Assembly: GCA_036510065.1 (NCBI GenBank)
Contig: DATCEO010000166.1
Coordinates: forward strand, 62,001-126,000
DNA: 64,000 bases
Source: DASUBV01 sp036510065
Lineage (GTDB): Bacteria; Actinomycetota; Actinomycetes; Streptosporangiales; Streptosporangiaceae
Reading direction: 5' to 3'
Of this stretch, positions 15,580-24,392 are shown piece after piece. A program made the position numbers and the translations under genes. The notes beneath the pieces are model-generated. The model made no database searches and had not been told where the DNA came from. It saw nothing but the letters and a program-made list of their open reading frames with translations. How positions within the stretch are numbered: the stretch's first letter is position 1; each line of letters starts with the position of its first letter.

Positions 15580-16694
15580 CCGGGGCAGCAGGCGGGGCAT
15601 CGCTCGGCAAGGGCGCCGTGATCGCCGTGGTGAGCGCCGCTGGCCTGCTGCTCGCGGGGCTGCTCGTGGCGCCCATGATGCTGTTCGCCAGCAGCGGGCT
15701 GTCTTTCGAGTCGGGCAACGCCTGCAGCGCGGCGAGCGGCCAGGGAACTCAGCCCGTGGCCAGCACCGGCGCGAAGAACTCGATTCCCGCCAACTACCTC
15801 ACCCTGTTCAAGTCGACCGGGGCCAGGTACGGGGTGCCGTGGGTCATCCTGGCTGGCATCGCCAAGGTGGAGAGCGACGACGGCCGTAGCAGCCTGCCGG
15901 GGGTACATAGCGGCTCCAACGCGTTCGGTGCGGCCGGCCCGATGCAGATCGGCATCGGCGGGGCGTCGGGCAACACCTGGGGCGGCACGGCGATTCACCC
16001 GGCCAGCGAGAAGGTAAGCGGGGTGGCCACCGACGGCAACGGCGACGGGATTGCCAGCGTCTACGATCCGGCGGACGCCATCGCCGGCGCGGCCAAGTAC
16101 CTGCTGGAGCATGGTGTCCTGGACAACGTCCAGGGGGCGATCTTCGCTTACAACCACCTGGAGTCCTATGTGCAGACCGTCCTGCTCTACGCCGGGGGGT
16201 ACGCCAACGGCGGCTACTCGGTCAGCCCGGTCACCCTGGACGCCGCGCCGAGCTGCCTCACGGGGGTGACGAACACGCCGAACGCCGTCGTCGCCACCGT
16301 CATCGCCTACGCCGAGGGCCAGCTGGGCAAGCCGTATCTCTGGGGCGGAACTGGTCCCGATGCCTTCGACTGCTCGGGCCTGGTCATGATGGCCTACCGT
16401 GCGGCGGGCATCGACCTCCTGCGTACCTCGCAGGCGCAGTGGACGTCAGAGACGCATATCAGGGCCAGCCAGGCCCAGCCCGGCGACCTGGTGTTCTTCG
16501 CCGGCTCGGACGGCACGACCGCCTCGCCCGGTCATGTGGGCCTGGTGATCGGCGGCGGCAAGATGATCGAGGCCTACGCCACCGGGTTCCCGATCCGGGT
16601 CGCCCCCTACGGCGGCCGCGGCGCGGTCGGCTTCACCCGACCCTGGCTGCATCACAGCGTTGCCCTCACCGCGGCCACCCAGCTGGGCGGCTGA
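15576..16694 (+). CDS. Bifunctional lytic transglycosylase / NlpC-P60 cell-wall hydrolase of the transfer cluster
   Basis: 372-residue exported wall hydrolase. A membrane anchor at about 12-36 precedes an SLT-type domain (about 65-215) with likely catalytic Glu99 (GIAKVESDDG) and an AFGAAGPMQIG motif. A C-terminal NlpC/P60 domain (about 238-365) has Cys266 (FDCSGLVMMAY) and His320 (PGHVGLVIG). Such two-domain enzymes (TcpG, TcpI, CwlT) open peptidoglycan for conjugation channels. GTG at 15576 overlaps the previous stop. It is the last gene of the cluster; the next gene follows after 68 bases and is unrelated. Confidence 0.88.
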   Translation: MTGAAGGASLGKGAVIAVVSAAGLLLAGLLVAPMMLFASSGLSFESGNACSAASGQGTQPVASTGAKNSIPANYLTLFKSTGARYGVPWVILAGIAKVESDDGRSSLPGVHSGSNAFGAAGPMQIGIGGASGNTWGGTAIHPASEKVSGVATDGNGDGIASVYDPADAIAGAAKYLLEHGVLDNVQGAIFAYNHLESYVQTVLLYAGGYANGGYSVSPVTLDAAPSCLTGVTNTPNAVVATVIAYAEGQLGKPYLWGGTGPDAFDCSGLVMMAYRAAGIDLLRTSQAQWTSETHIRASQAQPGDLVFFAGSDGTTASPGHVGLVIGGGKMIEAYATGFPIRVAPYGGRGAVGFTRPWLHHSVALTAATQLGG

Positions 16695-16762
16695 GCAGCG
16701 GCCAGCCACCTGCGTAGCGGCGGCTGGAGGCCCGGCCCCGGTGACCTTGTAGCGTCTGGTCC

Positions 16763-17587
16763 GTGTGCCTCCTCATCGCGATGTTCCAGATGGTGGCCGA
16801 CGCGCCGCTGATCGTGGCCGCCAACCGGGACGAGCGGTACGCCCGGCCCGCCGTGGCGATGACCACCCTGCGCAACCGCGAGCCGCGGATCCTGGGCGGC
16901 CGAGATGAGCTGGCGGGCGGCACCTGGCTCGCGGTCAACTCCCGCGGGCTGGTCGCCGGGCTGACCAACCAGCCCTCGCCCGTCGGCCGGGACGCGACCA
17001 AGCGGTCCCGCGGCGAGCTCCCGCTGGCCTTCGCCGCGTACCGGAGCGCCCGCGAGGCGGTGACAGCGGTCTGCGCCGACCTGGACCCCGCCGCCTACAA
17101 CCCGTGCTGGCTGCTGGTCGGCGACCGGCACTCGCTGTTCTCCGTGGGCCTGACCGGGGGATCACGGCCGGAGGTCGAGGAGCTCGCGGCCGGGCTGCAC
17201 GTCCTGGAGAACGCGCCGCTGCGGGCCCCGTCGGCCAAGACCGCGCAGGTGACCCGGATGGTGACTGCGGAACGGGCGGCCCGGCTCCGCGGCCCGGGCC
17301 TGACCGAGAACGCGGCCACGGCCGCCGATGCGCTGGCCGCCGTCCTGCGCGACCACCGGCCGGCCGCCGGCCCCGGCACCACCGGCACCACCGCGCCGGA
17401 CGGCCCGGCTCGCTCGCCGGCCCTGTCCGCGGCGTGCGTGCACACCCCGGAGTACGGGACCCGGTCGGCGCTGATCGCCACGGTCCCGGCCGCAGGGCCG
17501 CGGCTGCTGCGCCTGGCTGACGGGCCGCCCTGCGTGGCGGCCTTCCAGGACGTGACCGGCTGGTGGGCCCGGTCCGCTCTGGCGTAA
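16763..17587 (+). CDS. NRDE family protein (TANGO2-like, Ntn-hydrolase fold)
   Basis: 274-residue cytoplasmic protein whose N-terminus is MCLLIAMFQ with Cys2 in the nucleophile position of Ntn hydrolases, and N21-R22-D23-E24, the family signature. GTG at 16763 puts Cys directly after the initiator, as needed for autoprocessing, so the start is well supported. Later conserved stretches are GGTWLAVNSRGLVAGLTN and the C-terminal TRSALIATV. The biochemical reaction of bacterial NRDE proteins is unknown; links to haem trafficking come from eukaryotic TANGO2. It is followed closely by an acyl-CoA dehydrogenase gene. Confidence 0.85.
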   Translation: MCLLIAMFQMVADAPLIVAANRDERYARPAVAMTTLRNREPRILGGRDELAGGTWLAVNSRGLVAGLTNQPSPVGRDATKRSRGELPLAFAAYRSAREAVTAVCADLDPAAYNPCWLLVGDRHSLFSVGLTGGSRPEVEELAAGLHVLENAPLRAPSAKTAQVTRMVTAERAARLRGPGLTENAATAADALAAVLRDHRPAAGPGTTGTTAPDGPARSPALSAACVHTPEYGTRSALIATVPAAGPRLLRLADGPPCVAAFQDVTGWWARSALA

Positions 17588-17667
17588 CGGCCGCCGATCC
17601 GCCAGCATGGCCAGCGGCGGCGGCCGACCTGGCGGCCGCCGATCTTGGGGCCGAGCGAGGAGATGCC

Positions 17668-18831
17668 GTGGACTTCGAGCCTTCGCCGGAACAGCGGCTG
17701 CTGCGCGACACCCTGCGGGCGTTCGTGGACGAGCGGATCCGGCCGGTGGCGCAGGAGTGGGAGGCGTCGGGCCGCTACCCGGAGGAGATCGTCGCGGGCA
17801 TGGCCGAGATGGGCCTGTTCGGGCTGACCGTGCCCGAGGAGTACGGCGGCATGGCCGCCGACATGGTGTCGCTCGCGATCGTCTTCGAGGAGCTGTCCCG
17901 CGGCTGGATGGGGATCGCGGGCATTATCGGCAGCCACTCGCTGTCGTGCTGGATGATCTCCCGCTACGGAACGGACGAGCAGAAGTCCGCGTACCTGCCC
18001 GACCTGGCCGCCGGGGCCCGCCGTACCGGGATCGGCCTGACCGAGCCGGGGGCCGGCAGCGACCTGCAGGGCATCGCGACGACCGCGCGCCGCGACGGCG
18101 ACAGCTATGTCATCAACGGCGCCAAGACCTGGATCACCAACGCCCGGCACGCCGATCCGCTGCCGGTGCTGGTCAAGACCGACCCGTCCGCTCGCCCGGC
18201 GCACGCGGGCATGTCCGTGCTGCTGGTCGACGCCGGCACGCCCGGCTTCGAGGTGGTCCGCGACCTGCCCAAGCTCGGGTACCGCGGCCCGGAAACCTGC
18301 GAGCTCCTGCTCGACGATGTCCGGGTGCCGGCCAGCCGGCTGCTAGGTGGCACCGAGGGGCGCGGGCTCCAGCAGGTGCTGGCCGCCCTGGAGACCGGCC
18401 GCATCAACGTCGCCGCCCGGGCCGTCGGCGTGGCCCAGGAGGCCTACGACCAGGCGCTGCGCTACGCCGGGCAGCGGGAGGCGTTCGGCCAGAAGATTTC
18501 CGGGTTCCAGGCCGTCCAGCTGAAGCTGGCGGACATGGCCATCAAGCTGCAGGCCGCGCGGCTGATGACCTACTGGGCCGCCGCGAAGGCCGATGCCGGG
18601 CAGCGCACCGACCTGGAGTCCGGGATGGCCAAGGTCTATGCCTCCGAGGTGGCGCAGGAGTGCGCGTTCGACGCCATGCAGGTCCACGGCGGCTACGGCT
18701 ACTCACGCGAGTTCACCGTCGAGCGGCTGTACCGCGACGCGCCGCTGATGATCATCGGTGAGGGCACCAATGACATTCTGCGCACCGTGATCGCGCGGGC
18801 GCTGACCACCGGCCGCGGCGCGGTGGGCTGA
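17668..18831 (+). CDS. Acyl-CoA dehydrogenase family FAD enzyme
   Basis: Flavoprotein of 387 residues that introduces a trans-2 double bond into acyl-CoA thioesters. It has the family order: N-terminal helices (EQRLLRDTLRAFVDERI), the middle beta domain (GLTEPGAGSDLQGIATTARR, KTWITNA) and C-terminal helices (YAGQREAFGQKISGFQAVQ, MQVHGGYGYSREFTVERLYRD). The catalytic-base position is probably Glu in IGEGTNDILR. GTG at 17668 is chosen because AGGAG lies at 17658-17662 and the conserved N-terminus begins there. Substrate length cannot be told. The nearest fatty-acid gene is tesB at 27.1 kb, not in the same operon. Confidence 0.93.
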   Translation: MDFEPSPEQRLLRDTLRAFVDERIRPVAQEWEASGRYPEEIVAGMAEMGLFGLTVPEEYGGMAADMVSLAIVFEELSRGWMGIAGIIGSHSLSCWMISRYGTDEQKSAYLPDLAAGARRTGIGLTEPGAGSDLQGIATTARRDGDSYVINGAKTWITNARHADPLPVLVKTDPSARPAHAGMSVLLVDAGTPGFEVVRDLPKLGYRGPETCELLLDDVRVPASRLLGGTEGRGLQQVLAALETGRINVAARAVGVAQEAYDQALRYAGQREAFGQKISGFQAVQLKLADMAIKLQAARLMTYWAAAKADAGQRTDLESGMAKVYASEVAQECAFDAMQVHGGYGYSREFTVERLYRDAPLMIIGEGTNDILRTVIARALTTGRGAVG

Positions 18832-18874
18832 GCACCGGATTGCCCGCGGGGCGCAGCGCCCGTCCTCACGTCAC

Positions 18875-18897
18875 CCTGGACAAAAGAGGGGTCCAGG
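18875..18897 (+). terminator. Short hairpin after the acyl-CoA dehydrogenase gene
   Basis: CCTGGAC at 18875-18881 pairs with GTCCAGG at 18891-18897 across a 9-base A/G-rich loop. There is no clear T-run after it, so it may be a weak terminator or a leader structure of the patatin gene. Confidence 0.3.
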
Positions 18898-18977
18898 TCT
18901 GTACTTGGTGGTCGTTGCGTATCTCGTAATGGCGGGGGCCAGCGCGGATCGGCGCGGGCGGGGGAAAGGAACAGGAA

Positions 18978-20117
18978 ATGACGCTGGAGCAGCAGGCGCA
19001 GCAGGGGCTCGGTGCGGACTTGGTGCTCGAGGGCGGGGGAGTCAAGGGGATCGGCCTGGTCGGCGCGGTCCTGACCCTGCACCGGGCCGGCTACGTGTTC
19101 CCCCGGGTAGGCGGCACGTCGGCCGGCGCCATTGTCGCCGCGCTCATCGCCGCCTATCAGACCAGGGGCGTCGACCTTAACCAGGTTGAGGAGGACATGC
19201 GCCAGCTGGATTACGCCCAGTTCATGGAGGAGAACTGGGCGGAAAAGCATCTCGGGCCGATCGGGAAGACGCAGGCCCTCATCGCCCGCCAGGGCATGTA
19301 CGCGACCGGGTTCCTGACCCAGTGGCTGACGTCCAAGCTCGACCCGCTCGGCATTCGCACCTTCGCGGACCTCAAGATCACCGATGACGAGCACACCGGG
19401 CTGCCGCCCCGGCAGCGTTACCGGCTGGTAACCCATACCTCGGACCTGAGCCGCCGCGCCCTGGTCCGGCTGCCCTGGGACCTGCCTTATTACCTGCTGC
19501 GCAACGCGGACGAGGCGGCCCTGGCCGATCAGATCGCGGTCATCGACAGCTATCCGGTCGTGGACGCGGTCAGGGCATCCATGTCGATCCCGTACTTCTT
19601 CGAGCCGTTCCGCCAGGCCACGGTGCTGGGCGCCTGCACCTGGGTGGACGGCGGCATGCTGCAGAACTTCCCGGTGACCGTGTTCGACCGCACCGACGGC
19701 CTGCCCAACCGCTGGCCGACCTTCGGGATCAAGCTGATGGCGCGGCCGGCGCTGGATCTCCCGGACGTGCCGGTCTCCGGCGATATCCGGGAACTGACCG
19801 CGATCGCGCACACGGCGATCGGCGAGTGGAACCGGTACCCGCTAGAAGACGAGGGCGTCGGGGCGCGCACGGTGTACGTGGACACGATGAAGATCCCCTC
19901 CACCGACTTCGGGCTGAGCCAGGAGCAACGAGACCAGCTCTTCGAGAACGGCCGCACCGCGGCCGCGGATTTCCTGACCGCGTGGAACGCCGCTCATCCG
20001 CACGTGCCGCCGCCCCGGGCGACCCCGCCGCCCGCGGCCACGGGCGCTCCGGCGCGCGGTCCTTCGGATCACGAGACGGCCGCAGTGACCGGTGCGGGGT
20101 CCGGTAGCCAGCCATAG
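18978..20117 (+). CDS. Patatin-like phospholipase / acyl hydrolase
   Basis: 379 residues with the patatin Ser-Asp dyad: oxyanion motif GGGVKG (19-24), nucleophile Ser48 in GGTSAG and Asp224 in WVDGGM. It therefore probably hydrolyses phospholipids or other acyl esters. The last 45 residues are Pro/Ala-rich and look disordered. AAAGGA precedes the ATG. There is no signal peptide, so it is cytoplasmic or injected by an unknown route. The 3' end overlaps the convergent cphA gene by 49 bases (20069-20117); the overlap falls in the disordered tail, which may be a late extension. Confidence 0.88.
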   Translation: MTLEQQAQQGLGADLVLEGGGVKGIGLVGAVLTLHRAGYVFPRVGGTSAGAIVAALIAAYQTRGVDLNQVEEDMRQLDYAQFMEENWAEKHLGPIGKTQALIARQGMYATGFLTQWLTSKLDPLGIRTFADLKITDDEHTGLPPRQRYRLVTHTSDLSRRALVRLPWDLPYYLLRNADEAALADQIAVIDSYPVVDAVRASMSIPYFFEPFRQATVLGACTWVDGGMLQNFPVTVFDRTDGLPNRWPTFGIKLMARPALDLPDVPVSGDIRELTAIAHTAIGEWNRYPLEDEGVGARTVYVDTMKIPSTDFGLSQEQRDQLFENGRTAAADFLTAWNAAHPHVPPPRATPPPAATGAPARGPSDHETAAVTGAGSGSQP

Positions 20118-22837
20118 TCCGCCGACGCATCGCCGGCGAGCGAGGCAGCGGCATCAGCGGCCAGCCCCGCGTCCAGGTCGGGCACGGCACCGATGGCGTC
20201 GAGCGCGGCGTGGGCGTCGGTGAGCTTCTCGTACAGGAACAGCACCGGGGCGCCGCGGCCTGCCAGCGCGACCGCCCGGCGCAGCGCCTGCCGCGGGCCG
20301 TCGGCGAACTCGCAGACGATGCCGGGGCGGGCCCGGCGCAGCGCCGCCGAGATCAGCTCCTGCATCTCGCCGGGCCGCCGCCCGCGCCGGTCGCGGTCCT
20401 CGTAGAGGACGACGTGACCGAACCACGCGGCGATGGCCTGGGCCGTCTGCTCCACCAGGTCGTCGCGGCGGTCGCCGGGCAGCGTCACGGCCACCGCCGG
20501 CGCGCCGCCCCATACCTTCGCGACCATCTCGCCGGTCGCCTCCAGCGCAGCGGCGTTGTGCCCGTAATCGAGGATGACCGGGCGGCCGCCCGCCCGGTAC
20601 ACGTTGCCCCGGCCCGGATTGGCCTGCGCCGGGGTGAACGTGGCCAGGCCGCGCCGGATGTCCCTGGCGCTGATGCCGACGGCGCGGCAGGCGGCGACGG
20701 CGGCGAGCGCGTTCGCTACCAGGTGGGCGGCCCGCCCGCCGAACGCGCCCGGCAGCTCGGCGACGCTGATCATCGGCCGCTGCTGGTCGCCCTCGATCTC
20801 GACCAGCTCGCCGTCGCGGACCTCGTAGCACAGGCCGCCCGCCCGCTGGTGGGCCGCCGTCACCGGGTTGCCGGCCCGCGGGGTGAAGAACCTGATCACC
20901 GGGTCATGGGCGCGCACCGCCGGCCGGTCGGCCAGCGCGGCTACCGCCGGGTCGTCGGCGTTCAGCACCACGCTGCCGCCGGCTGCGACCTCCTCGGCCA
21001 CCAGCGCCTTCACGTGGATCAGCTCGCCTGTGTCGTCGACGCCGTCCGAGCCGAGATGGTCAGCGGTGATGTTGGTGACCACGGCCACGTCGGCATGGTC
21101 GTAGCCCAGGCCGCCCCGGATGATCCCGCCCCGCGCGGTCTCCAGGACGGCGGCCTCGACCGCCGGGTCAGCCAGGACCAGCTGCGCCGATCGCGGTCCG
21201 GAGGCGTCGGCGGCACAGACCAGCTGGCCGCCGCAGAACACCCCGTCGGTGGTGGCCAGGCCGACCCCCAGCCCGGCCTGGCTCAGCACGTGGCCGATCA
21301 TGCGGACGGTCGTGGTCTTGCCGTTCGTGCCGGTCACCGCGATGACCGGGATCCTGGCCGGGGCGCCCGCCGGGTACAGCCGGTCGACCAGCATGGCGGC
21401 CACGTCCCGCGGCGTGCCCTCGGTCGGTGCCAGGTGCATGCGCAGCCCCGGGCAGGCGTTCAGCTCGATCACGGCCGCCCCGGCTGAGCCGCCGCCCGGC
21501 CGGTCATCCCCCGCCGCCTCGTACAGGGGCGCCGAGATGTCGGCCATCCGGATGTCGACGCCGCAGATGTCCAGCCGCGCCGCGGCGGCCGCGCGCGCGC
21601 ACATCGCGGCCACCTCGTCGTGGACCAGGTGGGTGACGTCGGCGCTGGTCCCGCCGGTGGACAGGTTGGCGTTCTGGCGTAGCGTCACCAGCTGGCCGCG
21701 GGCGGGCACGGAGCAGCCGTCCAGGCCCGCGGCGTCGAGGTGCCGCAGCGCCTCCTCGTCTACCGCGATCCTGGTCAGCTCCCGCGCATGCCCGTCACCG
21801 CGCCGCGGATCGGCGTTGGCCCGGTCGATGAGCTGGCTGATGGTGGCCGAGCCGTCCCCGGTGACCGACGGGGGCCACAGCTGTGCCGCCGCGGCCACCT
21901 GGCCGTCGATGACCAGCACCCGGTAATCGTTACCCGTGACATAACTCTCCACGATGACCGCCGTGCCGGCCACGCTGGCCGCGGTGAAGGCGGCAGCGGC
22001 CTGCTGCGGCGTGGCGACCCCCACGATCACGCGCCGGCCGTGGTTGCCGCGCAGCGGCTTGATCACCACGGGCCGGCCGAGCCGGTCGAGGGCGCGGGCG
22101 GCCTCCTGAGCGCTGGCCGCCACGATGGCCTCGGGGACCGGGACGCCGGCGTCGGCCAGCAGCCGCTTGGCCAGCATCTTGTCGCCGGCGATGTCGACGC
22201 CCACCGCCGAGGTGCGCTCGGTGAGCGCCGCGCACACCAGGCGGCCGTGACAGCCGAAGCCGAGCCGCAGCAGGCTCTGGCCGCCGATCCGGCGCACCGG
22301 TATGCCGCGGCGCCGGGCCGCCGCCGCGATGGCGGCGGTGCTGACGCCGAGCCGCTCCCGCTCGATCAGGTCGGCGATGCCCGCGAGCTGCGCGGCCACC
22401 TCCGGGCTGCCCCCCGCCACCAGGTCGCTGGTGATCGCGATGGCGGCGCGCAGCAGGAGCTCAGGGACGGGTGAGTCGTCGGGCTCGTCGGGCGGGCACT
22501 CCATCATCACGTCGTAACGCCCGTCGGCGCCCGCCCACATTGTCCGGCCGAGGCTGACCTCCCGGCCGGCCAGGCTGGACAGCTCCAGCGCGACGTGCTC
22601 GGTCACGTGGCCGAAGTAGGTCCCGCGGTCCAGGGCTTCGAGGAACCCGCCGGGGCGGCCCGCGGCGCAATGGTGATCGGCCAGGCCGGGCAGCAGGGCC
22701 GTCAGCCGCCCGGCCAGGCCCGGGTAGCCGGTGGTCTCCTGCCCGGTGAGCTCGTCAAGCTCGAGCCGGGCCACGCTGACCGGGCTGGCGGCGAAGACAT
22801 TCGGGCCGTTCAGGTGACGCAGGTCGATGAACCGCAC
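20069..22837 (-). CDS. cphA: Cyanophycin synthetase
   Basis: 922-residue enzyme that polymerises Asp and Arg with ATP into cyanophycin, a nitrogen store. Domain order is an N-terminal CphA domain (1-160), ATP-grasp (about 215-480; GVDIAGDKMLAKRLLADAG, VVIKPLRGNHGRRV) and a Mur-ligase-like domain (about 490-880) whose P-loop is G503-TNGKTTT. The GTG at 22837 is chosen because GAGGGAG lies just upstream and the protein then begins like other CphAs (VRFIDLRHLNGPNV). A longer frame to 23674 would overlap cphB and is rejected. The gene follows cphB by 80 bases. The 3' end overlaps the convergent patatin gene. Confidence 0.93.
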   Translation of the reverse strand: MRFIDLRHLNGPNVFAASPVSVARLELDELTGQETTGYPGLAGRLTALLPGLADHHCAAGRPGGFLEALDRGTYFGHVTEHVALELSSLAGREVSLGRTMWAGADGRYDVMMECPPDEPDDSPVPELLLRAAIAITSDLVAGGSPEVAAQLAGIADLIERERLGVSTAAIAAAARRRGIPVRRIGGQSLLRLGFGCHGRLVCAALTERTSAVGVDIAGDKMLAKRLLADAGVPVPEAIVAASAQEAARALDRLGRPVVIKPLRGNHGRRVIVGVATPQQAAAAFTAASVAGTAVIVESYVTGNDYRVLVIDGQVAAAAQLWPPSVTGDGSATISQLIDRANADPRRGDGHARELTRIAVDEEALRHLDAAGLDGCSVPARGQLVTLRQNANLSTGGTSADVTHLVHDEVAAMCARAAAAARLDICGVDIRMADISAPLYEAAGDDRPGGGSAGAAVIELNACPGLRMHLAPTEGTPRDVAAMLVDRLYPAGAPARIPVIAVTGTNGKTTTVRMIGHVLSQAGLGVGLATTDGVFCGGQLVCAADASGPRSAQLVLADPAVEAAVLETARGGIIRGGLGYDHADVAVVTNITADHLGSDGVDDTGELIHVKALVAEEVAAGGSVVLNADDPAVAALADRPAVRAHDPVIRFFTPRAGNPVTAAHQRAGGLCYEVRDGELVEIEGDQQRPMISVAELPGAFGGRAAHLVANALAAVAACRAVGISARDIRRGLATFTPAQANPGRGNVYRAGGRPVILDYGHNAAALEATGEMVAKVWGGAPAVAVTLPGDRRDDLVEQTAQAIAAWFGHVVLYEDRDRRGRRPGEMQELISAALRRARPGIVCEFADGPRQALRRAVALAGRGAPVLFLYEKLTDAHAALDAIGAVPDLDAGLAADAAASLAGDASADYGWLPDPAPVTAAVS

Positions 22838-22917
22838 GTCGGCTCCCTCTGCTCGGTGTCTGCGGTGGGCAGGTGCTCTGCTGGGCGTCCGCGTGTCCGG
22901 CGGCCAGGTGGTGGCGG

Positions 22918-23730
22918 TCAGTACCGGTCGTGGCCGGGTCCGATGGCCGGAATCCGCTGAGCGAAGTCGAACAGGCAGCCGGCGGGCAGCAGGTGCAGCC
23001 GGACGCCGAACAAGGTGATCGGGTCGCAGTCCCCGGCGGGATGGACGACGGTGGCGTGCTCCGCGTCCACCACGGTGGCCACGCCCGTGCCGAGCACCTC
23101 GAAGCCGGCCGGATCGACCAGGATGCCGGTGTTCTCGTCGATGCCGATGCCCAGGTGATCCGGGTCCTGGGCGACCGCGCTGAGCAGCCGCGGCAGCCGC
23201 ACGCGCTCGCCGAAGTGCATGTCGATCAGTGCCTTGGGCACCAGGCCCAGGCCCGGCCCGGTGCGCACGGCGGCGGCCGACACGTCCGAGCCCTCGCCGC
23301 CCAGGATCATGGTCCGGCCGAGCGCGGTGGCGCCGGCGCTGGTCCCGGCCACCACCAGGCCGCTGGCGAGCCGCTGGCGCAGCACGTCGCTGGTCCGCGA
23401 GCCGACCAGGGTGCGCAGCCGGGACTGGTCCCCGCCGCAGAAGAAGACGCCAGTGGCGGCGATCAGCGCGGTGGCCGACGCGTCGCTGTCGGCGTCGGCC
23501 CGGCCGCGGAGTCGCAGCTCGCTCGTCCGGTCGACGCCCAGCTTGCGGAAGACCTGCTCGTACTCGGCGTGCACCTGGTCGGGCATCCCGGTGGCGGTGG
23601 TCACCAGCACGATGCGGGCGCGCTCGCCGCCGCAGAGCTCCACGAACCGCTCCAGCAGCCCGGCGCCGCAGCACCTGTCCTCCGCGCCCCCGATGATCAG
23701 CAGGCGACCCGGAGAGTCCCCGTCGTCCAC
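22918..23730 (-). CDS. cphB: Cyanophycinase (S51 serine peptidase)
   Basis: 270-residue hydrolase that releases beta-Asp-Arg dipeptides from cyanophycin. It has the S51 fold signatures LLIIGGAEDR near the N-terminus, GVFFCGGDQSRL, the nucleophile motif GTSAGATAL and GIGIDENTGILV. The GTG at 23730 is preferred because GAGGGCGAG precedes it and the length fits the family; a TTG at 23799 would add 23 unconserved residues. cphB is upstream of cphA in the same direction, the usual order for a make-and-degrade pair. Confidence 0.92.
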   Translation of the reverse strand: MDDGDSPGRLLIIGGAEDRCCGAGLLERFVELCGGERARIVLVTTATGMPDQVHAEYEQVFRKLGVDRTSELRLRGRADADSDASATALIAATGVFFCGGDQSRLRTLVGSRTSDVLRQRLASGLVVAGTSAGATALGRTMILGGEGSDVSAAAVRTGPGLGLVPKALIDMHFGERVRLPRLLSAVAQDPDHLGIGIDENTGILVDPAGFEVLGTGVATVVDAEHATVVHPAGDCDPITLFGVRLHLLPAGCLFDFAQRIPAIGPGHDRY

Positions 23731-23855
23731 GTTCTCGCCCTCGTCCCGGACCGTCCCTGATCTAACGACGGGTTGGTACCCGTCGTTACTCAGCGTCAAT
23801 CTGACGAAGGATCGCGCGCTTTTAGCTACTGAGAGTAATCAGAGACCGGCTGACG

Positions 23856-24392
23856 TCAGGCACCGTTGGGCTGGCGGGCGGGGCGCCGGGGGCCGGTACG
23901 CGGCCGGGACAGCTCCTCGGGGAGCTGGAGCAGCGGGTTGGACGCGCTGGCGACCACGTCGCTGGCGATGTCGATCACCTTGCGGCCCCGGTTCCGGGCC
24001 GCGGCCCGGAGCTGCTCAAAGGCCTGGCGCGGCTTGATCCGGTGGCGCTCGGCCAGCACGCCGATGGCCTGCTCGACCCGTACCCGGGCCTGCAGCGCGT
24101 GCTCCAGCTGGCTCACGGTCGTCCGGAGCCGGCCTGCCTCGCCGGGCTGCGCCTCCACGGGCGGCTTGCGGACGACCTGGCCGTCCGGCCCGCCCTGCTC
24201 GGCCGCCAGCAAGTCGGCCAGGACCATCGCCGAGGTGAGGTCAGGCACGTCGTCGCCGCCGACCCGCCAGCCGTCCTTGGTCCGCCGGACCACGGCGTCG
24301 GCGGACGCCCCGCCGGCGGCCGGGCCGTCGGGCGGCCCGGCGAGGGCTGGCTCGGAATCGCGCGTCTTATGCCCGTTATCTCCGGTCGTCAT
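23856..24392 (-). CDS. ANTAR-domain RNA-binding antiterminator-like protein
   Basis: 178 residues. The first 90 are low complexity with a short segment TKDGWRVGGDDVPDLTSAMVLADLLAAE. Residues about 95-155 form an ANTAR domain (LEHALQARVRVEQAIGVLAERHRI, AFEQLRAAARNRGRKVIDIA), which binds dual hexaloop hairpins in mRNA to prevent termination. There is no GAF, PAS or receiver domain attached, so its signal input is unclear. Its ATG overlaps the mycoredoxin stop (ATGA), so it is co-translated with mrx1 and probably under the same SigR-like promoter. No obvious dual-hexaloop target was found in the window. Confidence 0.83.
   Translation of the reverse strand: MTTGDNGHKTRDSEPALAGPPDGPAAGGASADAVVRRTKDGWRVGGDDVPDLTSAMVLADLLAAEQGGPDGQVVRKPPVEAQPGEAGRLRTTVSQLEHALQARVRVEQAIGVLAERHRIKPRQAFEQLRAAARNRGRKVIDIASDVVASASNPLLQLPEELSRPRTGPRRPARQPNGA

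Noticed and set aside
5655..16694. The Tcp cluster as an integrative conjugative element
   Set aside because: No integrase, excisionase, relaxase, coupling protein or flanking direct repeats were seen, so mobility is not claimed.
22838..23674. Long N-terminal extension of cphA
   Set aside because: It would overlap cphB almost entirely in another frame, is Arg-rich noise, and a good GTG with ribosome site exists at 22837.
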